Assembly (NCBI RefSeq): GCF_910592395.1
Contig: NC_088308.1
Span: 10,863,001-10,927,000 of the forward strand
Direction: 5' to 3'
DNA length: 64,000 bases
DNA from: Lineus longissimus
Taxonomy: Eukaryota; Nemertea; Pilidiophora; Heteronemertea; Lineidae
Position numbers and translations under genes: made by a program. Of the stretch, positions 1-10,911 are shown in pieces (positions within the stretch are counted from its first letter, which is position 1; each line of letters starts with the position of its first letter). The notes beneath the pieces were generated by a model. That model made no database searches. It saw nothing but the letters and a program-made list of their open reading frames with translations, and was not told the origin of the DNA.

Positions 1-660
1 AAAGTAGTCCCTAGAGAGGACCGGCTACCATTAAGAGTGGGCATTAGTCATTTCTAGGTTCGATTGGTTTCATTCCAATGGATGAGTGAAATGTGTGATT
101 GTAACCATTCACTAGATCATCTAGCACCCCTAACCATTTGTAAGTCTCAATTTGCAGTGAAATATTTTCACATTCTCTTTTTTTTTAAGTCCGGGATAAT
201 GTTTCCACAACAGCTGCTTTCTTGTTTGAGAAAGTTGAGAACCATTCGATGTTATTTTTCTCCAGTAATTCTTTCAACGATTTATTGCAGAATTCTTTAC
301 CGTCACCAAATTGTAGTTTCTCTGGTTTGGTTTCTTTGAAAATAGTGTCAAATAAATCCTTCACTTCTTCGCCCTTCTTAGTCTTTAGAGGCAGAGCCCA
401 TGCGTAACGACTGAATAAATCAATGAAAGTTAAAATATATCTGAATTTTTTATTGTCTTTTTGATACTTCTGTAAATCTACTAAATCAGCTTGCCATTGT
501 TGGTCCACGTACGTAAGAGACCATTCGGAAGGTGAATGTTTCGGTGATTGCTTTATTAAAGGTTGGTAGATTGGCTAGGAATTTTTTTAGTTCCCTTTAC
601 TTCATCAGTTTTCCATCAGATTTTCTTTTTCTCCAAAGTTGACCTGCATTTGTATAAGCC
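1..660 (-). pseudogene. rve-type integrase remnant (Polinton/Maverick- or Ginger-like)
   Basis: Read on the minus strand, about 108 codons from 508 down to 185 encode an integrase catalytic core. It contains QWQADLVDL (first Asp region), FGDGKEF (second Asp) and VVE near the end (catalytic Glu). Before it, 660-541 reads as a degraded N-terminal part ending in KKFLANLPTF, in another frame and with one stop. After the break near 185 the homology resumes in a shifted frame (WLGVLDDLVNGYNHTF), running to the window edge. The order and wording match integrases of Polinton/Maverick and related DNA transposons rather than retroviral ones; this is family recognition from memory. At least two frameshifts make it a dead copy, and the rest of the element would lie to the left of the window. 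Confidence 0.7.
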
Positions 661-1119
661 ACCGTGCTACAAGTCCCTCAGATATTGAGTACCCCTTATA
701 AGACAATTACTAATCACTACTTGACGAGTACACTATTTGAGGCATGTACTTTTGTGACAAAAACCAAGCAAAAACGAGCCAATAGTAGCGATATCGCCAT
801 CAAATTGCAGCCAAATCATCTTGCAAAAGCTCTCTATTGTCAGAATTTGATGCCAAGTGCCAGCGTTAATGCTGCAGTATTGCTTCCGTATTCTTGTCTT
901 TATAAATTCTTGCTATTACTCAACAATACCCTCTCATCGTACAGTACAGGCAAAAATTGATTTAAATTACCAGGATTAAGCTAAAGCAAATGATGTCGGA
1001 TATACGTCACAAACGGCAGTAACTCACGCTATTTCCTCCTAAACCTTTGCGGAAGGCATTTGGACTTGCATGTTTCATATTCTAACAATTGTCATTTACA
1101 TTCTAACATTTATACATAC
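661..1119. other. No supported feature
   Basis: A forward frame of 98 codons (664-960) is open here but shows no recognisable domain or splice context. I see no repeat. Confidence 0.3.
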
Positions 1120-1300
1120 CTTGTGTTTTCAAGAGAGTCTGGATGCCTTCTTGAAACGCTAGCTCCAATTTGCCAGGAACGTCGGGGTTGACATCACCAA
1201 TGACCGAAACAACAAGTTTTGGGTCTTCTAGGCCGAATTCCTTTTTCATTGACATATAGTGCTCATTAAATGTTTTGCTTTCCAACACCATGTCTGTGGA
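1120..1300 (-). CDS. Internal exon of a TRPM/SLOG-like protein
   Basis: The 181-bp stretch is bounded by good splice sites on the minus strand. The acceptor is a pyrimidine-rich tract ending in TTGTTTCCAG just before 1300, and the donor is GTATGTATA just after 1120. It starts in phase 0 and ends in phase 1. It encodes about 60 residues including DPKLVVSVIGDV and AFQEGIQTLLKTQG. This is the pattern of the SLOG/LSDAT nucleotide-sensing fold at the N-terminus of TRPM cation channels, where 'PKLVISVxGG' opens the domain and a helix with 'G(I/L)...A..T.G' follows. Family membership is inferred from this pattern. No neighbouring exon is recognised nearby, so this may be a stray exon, a distant part of a long gene, or a fragment carried by repeats. 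Confidence 0.5.
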
Positions 1301-1421
1301 CTGGAAACAAGAGACGCAGACAATATTGTGGGTCATAACATTTGACAAACCAAAACTTTAAGTTGGGATGTCTTGAAATTGTTCAGCTTTGTTATCGTAT
1401 GATTGGCTCCTGAATAATATA

Positions 1422-2467
1422 CAGGATGGCCATAAAAAAGTATACCCAACTTTAAAAGCAGATTACTAGAATCCTAGGCAATATTCCGGAAATACGAAGG
1501 TAGCAGTAGAAAACATCGTCTGTCTTCTATCCAATGGTACCTAGATCATTACGTAACTGCCATGAACGACTGAGCAATCATGATTATGAAAGGTGGTAAA
1601 ATTAACGCTGTGCCAAGTCATTTTCTTGTGTGGCAATGGATGTATAAATGGCTTTTAGTTTTCTTTTACTGTTACATAATGTTAGGGAACAGGCCACACA
1701 TAATGGACTGAAGGAAGGAAGTGGAACACCCTTTTGTAAGAATTTTTGACCAAAATCATAACGGGCGTGGTGGCTGCTCAGCATGGGAGTCCCGCCTCGC
1801 CGACTAATTGCTGTTGGAGATCGTTTGAGATAGCATTTTGGCAACAGAGTAATTGCACTGTTCCATGAATGGCCTCCAAGATCGCCTGATCTTTAATACA
1901 CCCTGTGATGTTTTCTTGTTGGGTTACTTGAAAAACCAGGTCTAAGCCATTCCCCTGGCTAACATCCAGGAGTTGAGAAATCGAATGATGGATGAAGTGG
2001 AACTCCTACGCCAATTCCATGAGGTGATAAGACGAGCAGTAATGCACATGAGGCGACGATGTGAGCTGTGTGCATTGAGAGAAATGGTGGACATGTTGAA
2101 GGGCCAGGTTGTATCGGTTACAGACCAGTCTTCGTTGATTCCGTTGATTCCGTCGATTCCGTTAAATCGACATGGCCATGTTGAAGGCCCCTACCCCTAA
2201 ATTTACCTGTAACAATCAATAAAGTCTTGAACCAAAAAAATTATTAATTTCATCGTTCACTGTCTCATGATCAATCCCCAAATTGAGTTGAATGCTAACT
2301 TCGCCCAGTGCTGATTTTAGCACCTTTCATGATAACTTTACATAATGATCCAGGTACCATTGGATAGAGGACAGACTAGGCTTTCCACTGCTTCCTTTTC
2401 AGAAATATTGCTCAGAATTCTAGTAATCGTCATTTAAAGTTCGGTATACTTTTTTATTGACACCCTG
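1422..2467 (+). mobile_element. Decayed IS630/Tc1-mariner-type element A
   Basis: Inverted ends of roughly 180 bp face each other: CAGGATGGCCATAAAAAAG at the left and, reversed, CAGGGTGTCAATAAAAAAG at the right. Between them the plus strand holds pieces of a transposase. Around 1870-1950 it reads WPPRSPDL followed by a degraded 'TPCDFFLWGYLKN' block, the catalytic third-acidic-residue region of one IS630/Tc1-mariner lineage. From 1970 the frame MRNRMMDEVELLRQFHEV matches the usual C-terminal helix region. Stops and frameshifts split it. The run of TTGATTCCG-like 9-mers at 2136-2165 is a microsatellite inside the 3' part. Its ends differ from those of the elements at 8.7 kb and 29.7 kb, so it is a separate family in the same superfamily. 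Confidence 0.7.
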
Positions 2468-3081
2468 CATATATACTTATTTACAATTGTCAGATGATGA
2501 TTTTCAAAAGCCATGAACTTTCATCTATTTATTTTGAAAATTATACGACAGTTAGATAGTGTGTCTGGCTAAGGTATTGATACCGAACTGGAGGTGTTGG
2601 TTGTATTAGCAAACACCCGCGAGGGTGGACCTTAAATGTAGACCATAACCGAGGCGTATCAAATTCTATTCTAAAACATATCAAATTAGAAAACAAATAA
2701 TGTGGTTTTAAATGCTTTTTGACTGCTCCCATATTTTGCAGCAACCCAAGCAGTCATGGTTGCCTAACCATAACCGCTGAATTCAGAACGAGGCACCGTA
2801 GGCACACAGTGCATTTACACGGTAAACTGCGGTTTATTATAAATCTAGATGGTTTAGAATATTACACCATAGCAGTGCGTTCATTATTTAGTTAAATACT
2901 TCTGTAAATTATTTTAGAATATGACGTGCACAGGAGGAAAAATAAGTGTCGAGGACGCTGGTCCCACTATTAAAGTGGCAAATGTGCAGCAAACAAGCAA
3001 AGGAAACCCCAGGGCCTACATGTAATATGGAACATGATAGATTCCGCAAAGAACAAGACGGTACCTGCAATGACCAACGTA
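2468..3081. other. No supported feature
   Basis: AT-rich sequence with only short chance frames; nothing recognised. Confidence 0.3.
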
Positions 3082-3554
3082 CATTGTACGTTTGAGCTCC
3101 CCAACGTAAAATTTACGGTGGAGCTCCCTAATACACAATTCACGTTGGAGCTACCCAACATAGCATTTACCTTGGGTAACCAACATAGAAGATATGTTTG
3201 AGCTCCCAAACATAGAATTTACGTTGGCACTCCCTGACTTAAATACTTCTGCGTCTGCCGTACGCAAATGGTATGTTGGACGTCCAACGTAAATCTGTTC
3301 TTACAATTTACGTTAGGCATTGTACGTTTGAGCTCTCCAACGTAAAATTTACGGTGGAGCTCCCTAATACACAATTCACGTTGGAGCTACCCAACATAGC
3401 ATTTACCTTGGGTAACCAACATAGAAGATATGTTTGAGCTCCCAAACATAGAATTTACGTTGGAACTCCCTGAGTTAAATACTTCTGCGTCTGCCGTACG
3501 CAAATGGTATGTTGGACGACCAACGTAAATCTGTTTTTACAATTTACGTTAGGC
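3082..3554. repeat. Two-copy 236-bp satellite-like tandem repeat
   Basis: The block starting CATTGTACGTTTGAGCTC at 3082 is repeated from 3318 with only scattered substitutions. Each 236-bp unit is itself built from diverged 25-35-bp subunits of the form GAGCTCCC-AACATAGAATTTACGTTGG. The subunits contain short palindromes such as AACGTAAA/TTTACGTT. This is a higher-order satellite; I see no coding signal. Confidence 0.85.
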
Positions 3555-3783
3555 GGACGTATATAACTTTTATGTTGGGCGCAATTACATGTGTACTACG
3601 AACGGACAGCCCAACCTTCCAATCTGTAACTCATGAATGCCATGGTTATTTGAAAAATCTAATTCTGGTATTTATCAGAATGAAAGTGGTTATTCCGAAC
3701 TTACCCAGTCATACGATTTATCTCCATTTTGGTCAGTAGTTTGAATCTGAAACAATAATAGTACACTTAATGTGCATGAGGAG

Positions 3784-3842
3784 AGCAGTGGCAGAGCTGG
3801 TTAGAGCGCCGGGCTTATAGCCAGCGGTTCGTATAGGTTCTT
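3784..3842 (+). repeat. tRNA-like (SINE head or tRNA pseudogene)
   Basis: GTGGCAGAGCTGG followed by TTAGAGC gives a good Pol III A box and D-arm. GGGCTTATAGCC gives an anticodon-like hairpin, and GGTTCGTATAGG is a broken B box/T arm. The T arm does not pair, so this is not a working tRNA gene; a degraded tRNA-derived SINE head is the likeliest reading. Confidence 0.45.
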
Positions 3843-4329
3843 CACTTGGTCGGGTTAACACTATTTCCGAGGTCTTACTGTCCCCTTTAGCGAAAACCTT
3901 TTGGCGTGACGGCAGCCGGCCCCAAGCGAGTGATCTTTGCATATCTCGGAGTTTGGTAAAACCAAGCTGATGGCATTGAATATAAAAACCTGCACATTTT
4001 TGTGTGTAGCCAAAGATCTAAAGGGAAAGTCCCTATATGGCACTTTCAATGTGGCTCGTTCTGTGACCAATATGTTTTGCTGTCTTTCACACCAACAAGA
4101 TGGAAAAAAAACAGTCTAAAAACGCATCAAAAATGCCAAATTTGAGATGTAGGAGCATGTTCATATGCTATGCGAAGGTGACATTTCAGGTACCAGAGAT
4201 GACCATCATAACACATATAGTGTGGCCGAAAAAACACTTGAGCACACGTGATCAGGCTATAACGTTTAAACTTCTGTAACCTTCGTAAAAAATATCATAG
4301 CATTTCATGTGTAATATGATGCAGCTAAT
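3843..4329. other. No supported feature
   Basis: Only short chance frames; it may contain the body of the tRNA-like repeat just upstream, but no boundary is visible. Confidence 0.25.
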
Positions 4330-4880
4330 TGTTCAAGCTTGTGTTGAGAATTTCATTCCATGCACGACTTATGATGTCCAAAACAGACTGTAAGGTTATT
4401 TGACCACAGGCACCATAAGCCAGGGTATTTTATAGTTTCCATCCAGTGTCGTCTCGCATTTGTCTTAAATGAACGCATAATAGTAAGGTCCAGTAATAGC
4501 GAAGTGCAACGAGCTGGGATGTTTAACGCGCCTGCCTCCACAATGGGTGTGCAAAAGTCATCAGCCATATGGGGCCGGAATTGATCCCGCAGCAAAAGCC
4601 TTTCGGCTGGTTGGATATCACCGAGGAAACAGTGCAAGCCACGTTTCCGGTCGTTCATGTTGTACAAAGAATTAACTTGGTTTTGAGCTACAGTGTCCCT
4701 CGCATTTTGCTGAAACAAACGCACACGCTCAGTTGCAATAGCTGGTTACGAAGCAGTGTCCTTCGTCTTTTTGCGGATTGAAACATGCTTTCTTTGCATA
4801 AAATTGTGCACCCAACCTAACAGATGCTCTGAAGTGAGATTTTCCAAAGTGGTGCGACGTCTTGTGCACGCAATGTCCTG
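4330..4880 (-). pseudogene. pogo/Tigger-like transposase remnant
   Basis: Several minus-strand pieces align in order with the intact transposase at 37.8-39.2 kb. They are a GWVHNFMQRKH segment with KKTKDT (about 4870-4760), a segment around NSLYNMNDRK (about 4680), RDQFRPHMADDF and IPARCTSLLLDLTIMRSFK (about 4600-4470), and LQSVLDIISRAWNEI near 4370. Frameshifts, stops and a deletion of the middle of the DDE domain separate them. The residue in the first catalytic position is Asn (codon AAC near 4674), as in the other two copies in this window. TIRs were not found, so only the coding core is annotated. Confidence 0.75.
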
Positions 4881-5013
4881 ATCAGATCCCGATCAGTTTG
4901 TTTTGGAACGCCGGCCGAGTAGGCACGCAGGTTCGGTGCTCCATTTTGGAGGGCCTGTCCACTGTTGTACACCAAGACTGCTAGGCATTGTTCGAGCGGG
5001 TTCCGGTGTTGTG

Positions 5014-5345
5014 ATCTGAGACAGGGGTGACTATGATGGTTATCTCCGTAGGTTCTGCTGGAGATCTGCATGAGACAGATGCGTGTGACGGTAATCTCAG
5101 TAGAACCTACTGGAGATAGGCCGTGTCCTAGCTATGTGTTCTGGGGCAGTCTCTGCTATGTGATCCGAGACGGATGTGTGTGACGGTAATCCCAGTAGAA
5201 CCTATTGGAGATAGGCCGCGTCCCGGCTATGTATTCTTGGACAATCTCTGTGTTGGGATCTGAGACAGACGTACGGCGGTGATAGTTTTCGCAGCATCTC
5301 TGAGAGATAGACCGGTCGTGTCCCCACCATGTGGGCCAGAACAGA
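5014..5345. repeat. Degenerate tandem repeat, about 100-bp unit
   Basis: Variants of GTGATCTGAGACAG, GACGGTAATCTCAGTAGAACC and GGAGATAGGCCGTGTCC recur three times with spacing near 100 bp. The units differ by small indels, so frames are not maintained and no protein is suggested. Confidence 0.65.
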
Positions 5346-5856
5346 TCCACTTAACGCAATGTGTCTGGGGAAAGAGGTACATGTAGTAAGTCACGGACAA
5401 TTACATATGTATCCCCGGTGGCCACTAAAAATACGCGGCAGTTGACAGCGAACCGCGCAAAAAGACGGGTCCTGTACATATGACAAAGTTAGAGAAGGTC
5501 GGCTCAGTAATTAAATTACCGATTACGGGCGCTTGCAAGTTTTGTCAGGCGATTTCTAGGTAGATAGGAACAATGAAATAAAATTTCTTGGTTGGCCCGT
5601 CTCACACCCAAAAATGGAGTCTAAAGGATAAATAACCGACCTTTTCTATACTGCCAGCGAAGCCAGGCCATGATTGTGTGAAGGCAGTCATGTACAGGCA
5701 ACAGAATGATGTAACTCAGGAACCAAGATGTTGGTGTATTCAGCCGGTATACTAGGCCTAGGCCGATAAAGTAGATGTTCGGATCCAATTAATAAGCTGT
5801 ATAAAACTTGGTGGAAGACGCTTGCCGGCCTCACTCGTCTGGTTGTTTTTTCGCAG
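5346..5856. other. No supported feature (upstream flank of exon series)
   Basis: Nothing recognised apart from the pyrimidine-rich acceptor tract at its right end. Confidence 0.3.
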
Positions 5857-6094
5857 AGGCACAGCGACATCTAGCTCAATGGCATGCAATTCGGCCACGT
5901 TTGTGTGGTTGAAGGAGGGCCACTCACTTTACAAAGGAAGGGACGTGCTCCGTGTAGTGATGCGTTTAATGGACATAGAGGAAGATATTGAAGACGAGGA
6001 ACTGGCGAGCATATCACGCAAATATCCACTGACGTCTTATTCAGTGGACGATTTGGTCACCGAGATGAAAAAACTGACAGGATACGAGATAGGG
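5857..6094 (+). CDS. Exon 1 of 3 of an unrecognised gene
   Basis: A strong acceptor (GGTTGTTTTTTCGCAG) ends at 5856 and a donor GGG|GTAATAAT follows 6094. The 238-bp exon leaves one base for a split codon and then gives 79 codons ending exactly in phase 0. The peptide includes LYKGRDVLRVVMRLMDIEED and SVDDLVTEMKKLTGYEIG, an acidic helical region of no family I can name. An ATG lies at the ninth codon (SSSMACN), so translation could start inside the exon. The next two exons are compatible in phase. The alternative without splicing, reading on to a stop at 6142, would add a low-complexity tail and is less likely. Confidence 0.5.
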
Positions 6095-6195
6095 GTAATA
6101 ATACAGCCTGTGCCGAATTGTCCTCCTCCAAATATTATATAGCCATATTAAATTAGCTAGGCCACTCTTACCGGAGATCTATCCCCCCCACCGCA

Positions 6196-6213
6196 CCCCC
6201 CCCCCCCCCCCCC
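6196..6213. repeat. Poly(C) tract inside predicted intron
   Basis: Eighteen consecutive C residues are preceded by shorter C-rich runs. It lies in the intron between the exons at 5857-6094 and 6317-6454. Confidence 0.9.
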
Positions 6214-6316
6214 GAGGCCCAGCGACCACGACCACGGTCTTGACCACACATACTAGTAAACCGATTGCTGCAAATATAACGGTTTAAATTGATCAGACTA
6301 TAATTTCCTTTTGCAG

Positions 6317-6454
6317 CTGGTGCTGAACATGGCGCAGTACGATGACACCTTAAGGAACAGAAGCTCAAATCTATCCGGAGGCCCCATAGGTCAACCTTTG
6401 CAGCCCGCAGCCCCAGCCATCCAAGCAACACAGAAGGACCAGGGCACTAAGAGG
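6317..6454 (+). CDS. Exon 2 of 3 of the unrecognised gene
   Basis: The acceptor is TAATTTCCTTTTGCAG and the donor AGG|GTAGTT. The exon is 138 bp, exactly 46 codons, phase 0 at both ends, and follows in frame from 5857-6094. It encodes LVLNMAQYDDTLRNRSSN and then a Gly/Pro/Gln/Ala-rich segment ending QKDQGTKR. No domain is recognised. The symmetric phase and intact frame support a real exon. Confidence 0.5.
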
Positions 6455-6652
6455 GTAGTTAACTAATTCCACTTAGTTCGATTCAGGCAATCAGGAAGAT
6501 TAGTCCATGCTGGGTCCTCGAGGTTTAGCTTGTTACGAGCAATACCGATAGGCATATGTTTGCCGGGTAGCCCGGATTTTAGAGACACGCAGACAATAGA
6601 CTGAACAGGATGAATCTATGACGGGAACTCAATTTTTGGCATTATGTTGCAG

Positions 6653-6804
6653 AAAGCTACCGAGGCAGCAGCCGGCGCACCCGACACCGACAAACAGGAA
6701 GTAATCGAGCCTGAGACGGATGACTCTGCCAGGCTAGAACCCATCGAGTCTCAACTCAAACTGAACAACAAGAAGGAGGCACGGTCATCACTGCCTTACA
6801 ACAG
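6653..6804 (+). CDS. Exon 3 of 3 of the unrecognised gene
   Basis: The acceptor is GGCATTATGTTGCAG and the donor ACAACAG|GTGAGA, both near consensus. The exon runs 152 bp from phase 0 to phase 2. The peptide is hydrophilic and acidic (KATEAAAGAPDTDK, then ESQLKLNNKKEARSSLPYN), typical of a disordered linker. The next exon is unclear. An acceptor at 6864 opens a 26-codon frame to a stop, but its phase does not match, so the gene may continue beyond an intron I cannot close. Confidence 0.5.
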
Positions 6805-7752
6805 GTGAGAACGCTAGCCCTGAGGTCTTCCACCACTAACTGGGTCCTACTTGCCTAAGTGCAGCCAACATACTGCGAGGAATTCGACTACGGGGATCCA
6901 TGTGATGCGGCCTTGAAGCTTTGTGACAGTTTGTTCGTTCATTAGGTGACAGTGACGGTGCCAACAACTTATCATTACAGCAGATTATACTGTCCAGTAA
7001 TCTTATAAGCTTACATATAGTTTGAAGTCAAAATGTAAATAGATTAAGTGTAGCACTCCTTAAAAGTAAAGTTTTGCCCAAATTACACCTGCATAGTCCT
7101 ATATAACTGAACACAGAGATTTTGATGTTTTTAGTTTCTGTCTCAACTACTGTAGTAATGATGAAATTTTGATATCAATTATAAATTACCTATATGAAAG
7201 ATTTTGAAATTTAGTTGAGTTTATTAGCTCAGGATGGCTTTAAGATTTTACTGTTTGAACATTCATTGGCAATGAATGTGGTCTGAAGTATGACCACAGC
7301 CAGCGATTGATAATGTCACCAAAAGGCAGGTGGAGTGGCAGTGGCAGGAGCTCATCTGTCACTTGACGTTGGATGCCTGTGAAAAAGTATTTTTCTCCAT
7401 GCAAAAAAAAGGTAGATTTTTGACGTGTTTGAACCCAACATGACCCTGATGAAGAAGGGCATACCCAATTGTCCTTGTTAAATGGTGGGGTGATGTTTGG
7501 TACATTGCAATCATCTCAATAAGTGGGCCATATTGAGGAAAACGTCCGAAAGAGGAAAAAGGGAGATCACTTGAAGTGATGGACTAGTGTAAGATGACCC
7601 CCCCCCCGAGGGGTTTGCATCCTGAGTAACTGCCTTGACTGACATGCGAAGAAAGACAACTGGTGTGGTGGTTATGTCAATAATCTCCAACAAAACGGCT
7701 GATCATGAAGAGTGACAACTCTACCAGTAGTGAGCGCAGCACCACTGACATA
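6805..7752. other. Possible intron/3' region; nothing firm
   Basis: The segment after the third exon contains an acceptor-like CTAAGTGCAG at 6855-6864 with a short open reading to a stop at about 6942, out of phase with the exon before. The rest is AT-rich with a 10-base C run at 7598. I see no repeat or domain. Confidence 0.25.
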
Positions 7753-7866
7753 ATCTATACTATAATGCGCGTTGTGGCCGCTAAAAAGGAGGCGATTTTT
7801 GTTTCAAAATCTATACTAAAATGCGCGTTGTGGCCGCTAAATAGGAGGCGATTTTTGTTTCAAAAT
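7753..7866. repeat. Two-copy 56-bp tandem repeat
   Basis: The unit beginning ATCTATACTATAATGCGCG and continuing GTTGTGGCCGCTAAA is present twice in a row, at 7753 and 7809, with two or three differences. The unit length is not a multiple of three. Confidence 0.85.
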
Positions 7867-8702
7867 TGGGCCTCGGAAATGCGTCGAATTCTTGCAACTT
7901 TTGGCTTCGTAGGTGTGGATCATAAGTAAGAGTGTCACTGAGGGTGTCATACGTCGAATATCTTCGTGGTTTTAGAATAAATAACAACTTTTCAGAGAGC
8001 ACGTCGACTGGAGAGCTCCGCTCATTCTCAAAAGCATACACAAAGTTCACGCATATTCTCCCTGCCACATCAGTATTAGCTTCCAGCACGTATGTAGTGC
8101 TATACAACCTGGTCCATGGTGCAGGGTATTAGCAGGGAGATTAATGATTAGCCTATTCTATTTTAGTTCTATTCGAGAAACACTGACCGGAGTGATAAGG
8201 CAAATTCTGCAGAGTGGCCTACCGGAACATGCAGTCAGGGTATCAATAAACAGTTACGCCAGGATGGACAAAATATGCACAGTGGCCAGCGCTTGCTCTT
8301 TGTTTTATTCTTTACTGACTGATGTTGTCAGTTTGAATTGCGTTCTGCATCTCTCCATGCGCCTGGCTTTGGTCCGACAGTGGCATTGGGTATGGGAGTG
8401 GATAGGTGATATGCCTAATATGTGAGGGCCTTATTTGGAACAGGACCTGCTGTCACTGGTCTCAATGCATTGTGCAAAATAGCGTACTCCAATCAATCTA
8501 TTGGGGGTTGCATGTAGATAGCAGCAATAAGTCCCTAAATGCAGTTAATTTCGTGTTTAACCTTTAATAAAACTTCAGTAACGTTAGAAATTTAATGTAG
8601 CTCAATCATCGTGCCCATTTAACTAATGTATATTACATTTCAAATTTGCCCGCTCCATGGGTATATGCTAGTAATTAATAATGATAATAATACAGATTTG
8701 TA
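7867..8702. other. Unassigned; one uncertain minus-strand frame
   Basis: A minus-strand frame of 98 codons (8107-7811) has a protein-like composition (RICVNFVYAFENERSSPVDV), but it runs into the 56-bp repeat and has no splice context. I do not recognise it. The remainder shows nothing. Confidence 0.2.
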
Positions 8703-9600
8703 CGGGGTGTCTCATAGAAAAGGTAATTCCAGCAAAATTGGTTAATATTTTTAAACCATACTTTCTACAACTTCTCTCAGTGCAGCACAGTAAAGTAGAA
8801 GCTATGAGCTTTGTGTTGATGCCGTTGCGCATGCGACGTCCAGCCTGTTATGCTTGACTGAGCACCATGGTCTTGAAAAAAAAGACATGCAGAAATCATC
8901 TTGTGGAAAGTCAAGCTTGACATTAAGCCAGATTACGTGACTGAGAATGAAAGCATGCTTAACGATCAACAATACATCACTTTTCTTTCATATCAATTTT
9001 ATTCCACATGAATTCAACATTTTTACAATTTAAGCCCCGACACCCTCCATGTGACCCCCTCCTCGTTGCATGCATTTGAAAACGTCGACACATTTCCTGA
9101 ACAGCCTGTGTCACCATCTCTGGATTTTCCTACAACTCATCAACCTCCCGAACTATGCGAACTCTTACTTCTGCTAGACCTTGAATTGTAGTCTCATAAA
9201 CCTTGTTCTTCAGATAGGGTCTGTGGACCTTGGTGGCCACTCTACTAGGTGGTTCAGCGCGATTTCTCGTTCTCCGAACGAAGCAGTGGCCGTCAGGGTT
9301 TCCTGAACTGCTCGAAGGCGATGTGCTGGAGCACCATCCTGTGCCCACCATAACCGCCTGAAAATACCCTTCCCAGTTATGACATAACAGTCTTAAACTA
9401 ATGAACCAAAGTTCATTTCTGCCTGTCACTTTAAAAACCATGGTGCTCAGTCATGTGGGACTGCATGGAAGTCACAATGGTATCAACACAAAGCTCATGT
9501 AGCTTCTAATTTACTGTGCTGCAACGTCAAAAGCTGTGTAATGAATGGTTTGAAAATATCAACCAATTTTGCCCGGATTACTTTTTTATGAGACACCCTG
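8703..9600 (-). mobile_element. IS630/Tc1-mariner-type element B, internally deleted
   Basis: TA dinucleotides flank inverted ends starting CGGGGTGTCTCATA at the left and CAGGGTGTCTCATAAAAAAG (reversed) at the right. Homology between the ends extends through AAACCAT about 50 bp in. Minus-strand pieces of transposase remain at about 9440-9020, including PYLKNKVYE and REVDEL. Compared with the related element at 54.8-55.5 kb, the TPCDFFLWG block with its acidic residue is deleted just before KNKVYE. At about 0.9 kb it is a non-autonomous derivative. It also serves as an empty-site reference for the DIRS insertion described below. Confidence 0.8.
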
Positions 9601-10911
9601 TATAGAGCGCAGACATGATGCCAATATGAAAAAAGTAATTCTTTGACTTTAAATTACCCGTGCCCAGCCGTAATCGCGCAAGAACCCTCGCAGAGTAACA
9701 CAAAAATGTGCCACCCCACTTTCCATGTGCTGTCGCTGTTGCAAGCTTGTTTCTGCCTATTTCGTTTGCGACGATTTGAAGAGTTCCTTGGAAACGTACA
9801 CAGCAATCTTCGTATATGATCTCACGAAGTATTTTAAATGGAACTATCGGAGGCTGGATGAAACGGCCAGCTCTGCACGTTTTGCCAGACTTAAGTTAGA
9901 AAAACTTAGCTAAGTTTGTCTCAAGATGCTTTGAGATTTGCGCTTAAGCTTTTGACTTGGCTTAGTCAGAATAATTATTATGACTTATGACAAAAAACTA
10001 AGGAATCTTTGAGAAACCGGGCCCTGAATTCAGAAGAGTAGGCAGGCCGACGCTGGTGACGCGTTATACGTACATGTACATGTACGTGTGTCTTAAGAGC
10101 TCACCGTGAAGGATATGTTCTGAACCCTTGCTACGAAATCGACATAGACTCAAAGAGCAGATGATGACCTCGCCAATAGCCGACGACTACGTTTCGCTAA
10201 TCTACATGGACAGTCCTACCAGAAAGTAAATGTCCACCGTTTTTTTAAAGTATCACAGAGATGAAATAAGATATTTGAATGTATGGAATATTTAGTTGGT
10301 CATATATCTGTTGTTTTTGGATGTACCTAATGCCATCCCTTCATTATGTAACAAACATTTCAAGAAAGATCCAAAATTATTTTTTTTCCTTTCATATGCT
10401 TTTTCAAGAATTCACATGAGCCCATGAACTGTGCTTTATGACCGTACTTTTTTGGCACTTGCAATTCCATAGAAAGTGTTCGATAGTCATGACAAACATG
10501 ACAAATACACATTTTTGCTTAGGACTTTTATGTAACTTCTTTTTTTTTTCTTTCATAACCTTTGATGAAGACCCCCAATCCTTCATGTATGAGCTGAGTT
10601 GGCCATGAAGACCCTGACAGACTGCATTGCTGACTATGAGGGGTGTTCTCAAAGGTCACTAGCTGTCTAGAAAAAAAGAAACACCTGTAGCGAGCTAAAA
10701 ACTAATCTTAAAAATAAAAGAATTTAGCAGGAATTTTCAGGTAATGAGAGCAAAAAACCTTTGTTTCATCATAATTCACCCATAAATTGTGAAAAAGAAC
10801 GAAAATGAAATAAAATAAAAAGTCACTTTTTGGACATTTTTAAAATTGCCTGTTACATAATGAGGAGACAGGATTAGCTGGGTCCAAATACAACAAATAC
10901 GTGACCAACTA
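9601..10911. other. No supported feature
   Basis: Two short frames were considered (9725-9913 plus, 10652-10404 minus), but neither shows a domain. At 10067-10088 there is a small alternating palindrome built from GTACAT. Confidence 0.25.
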
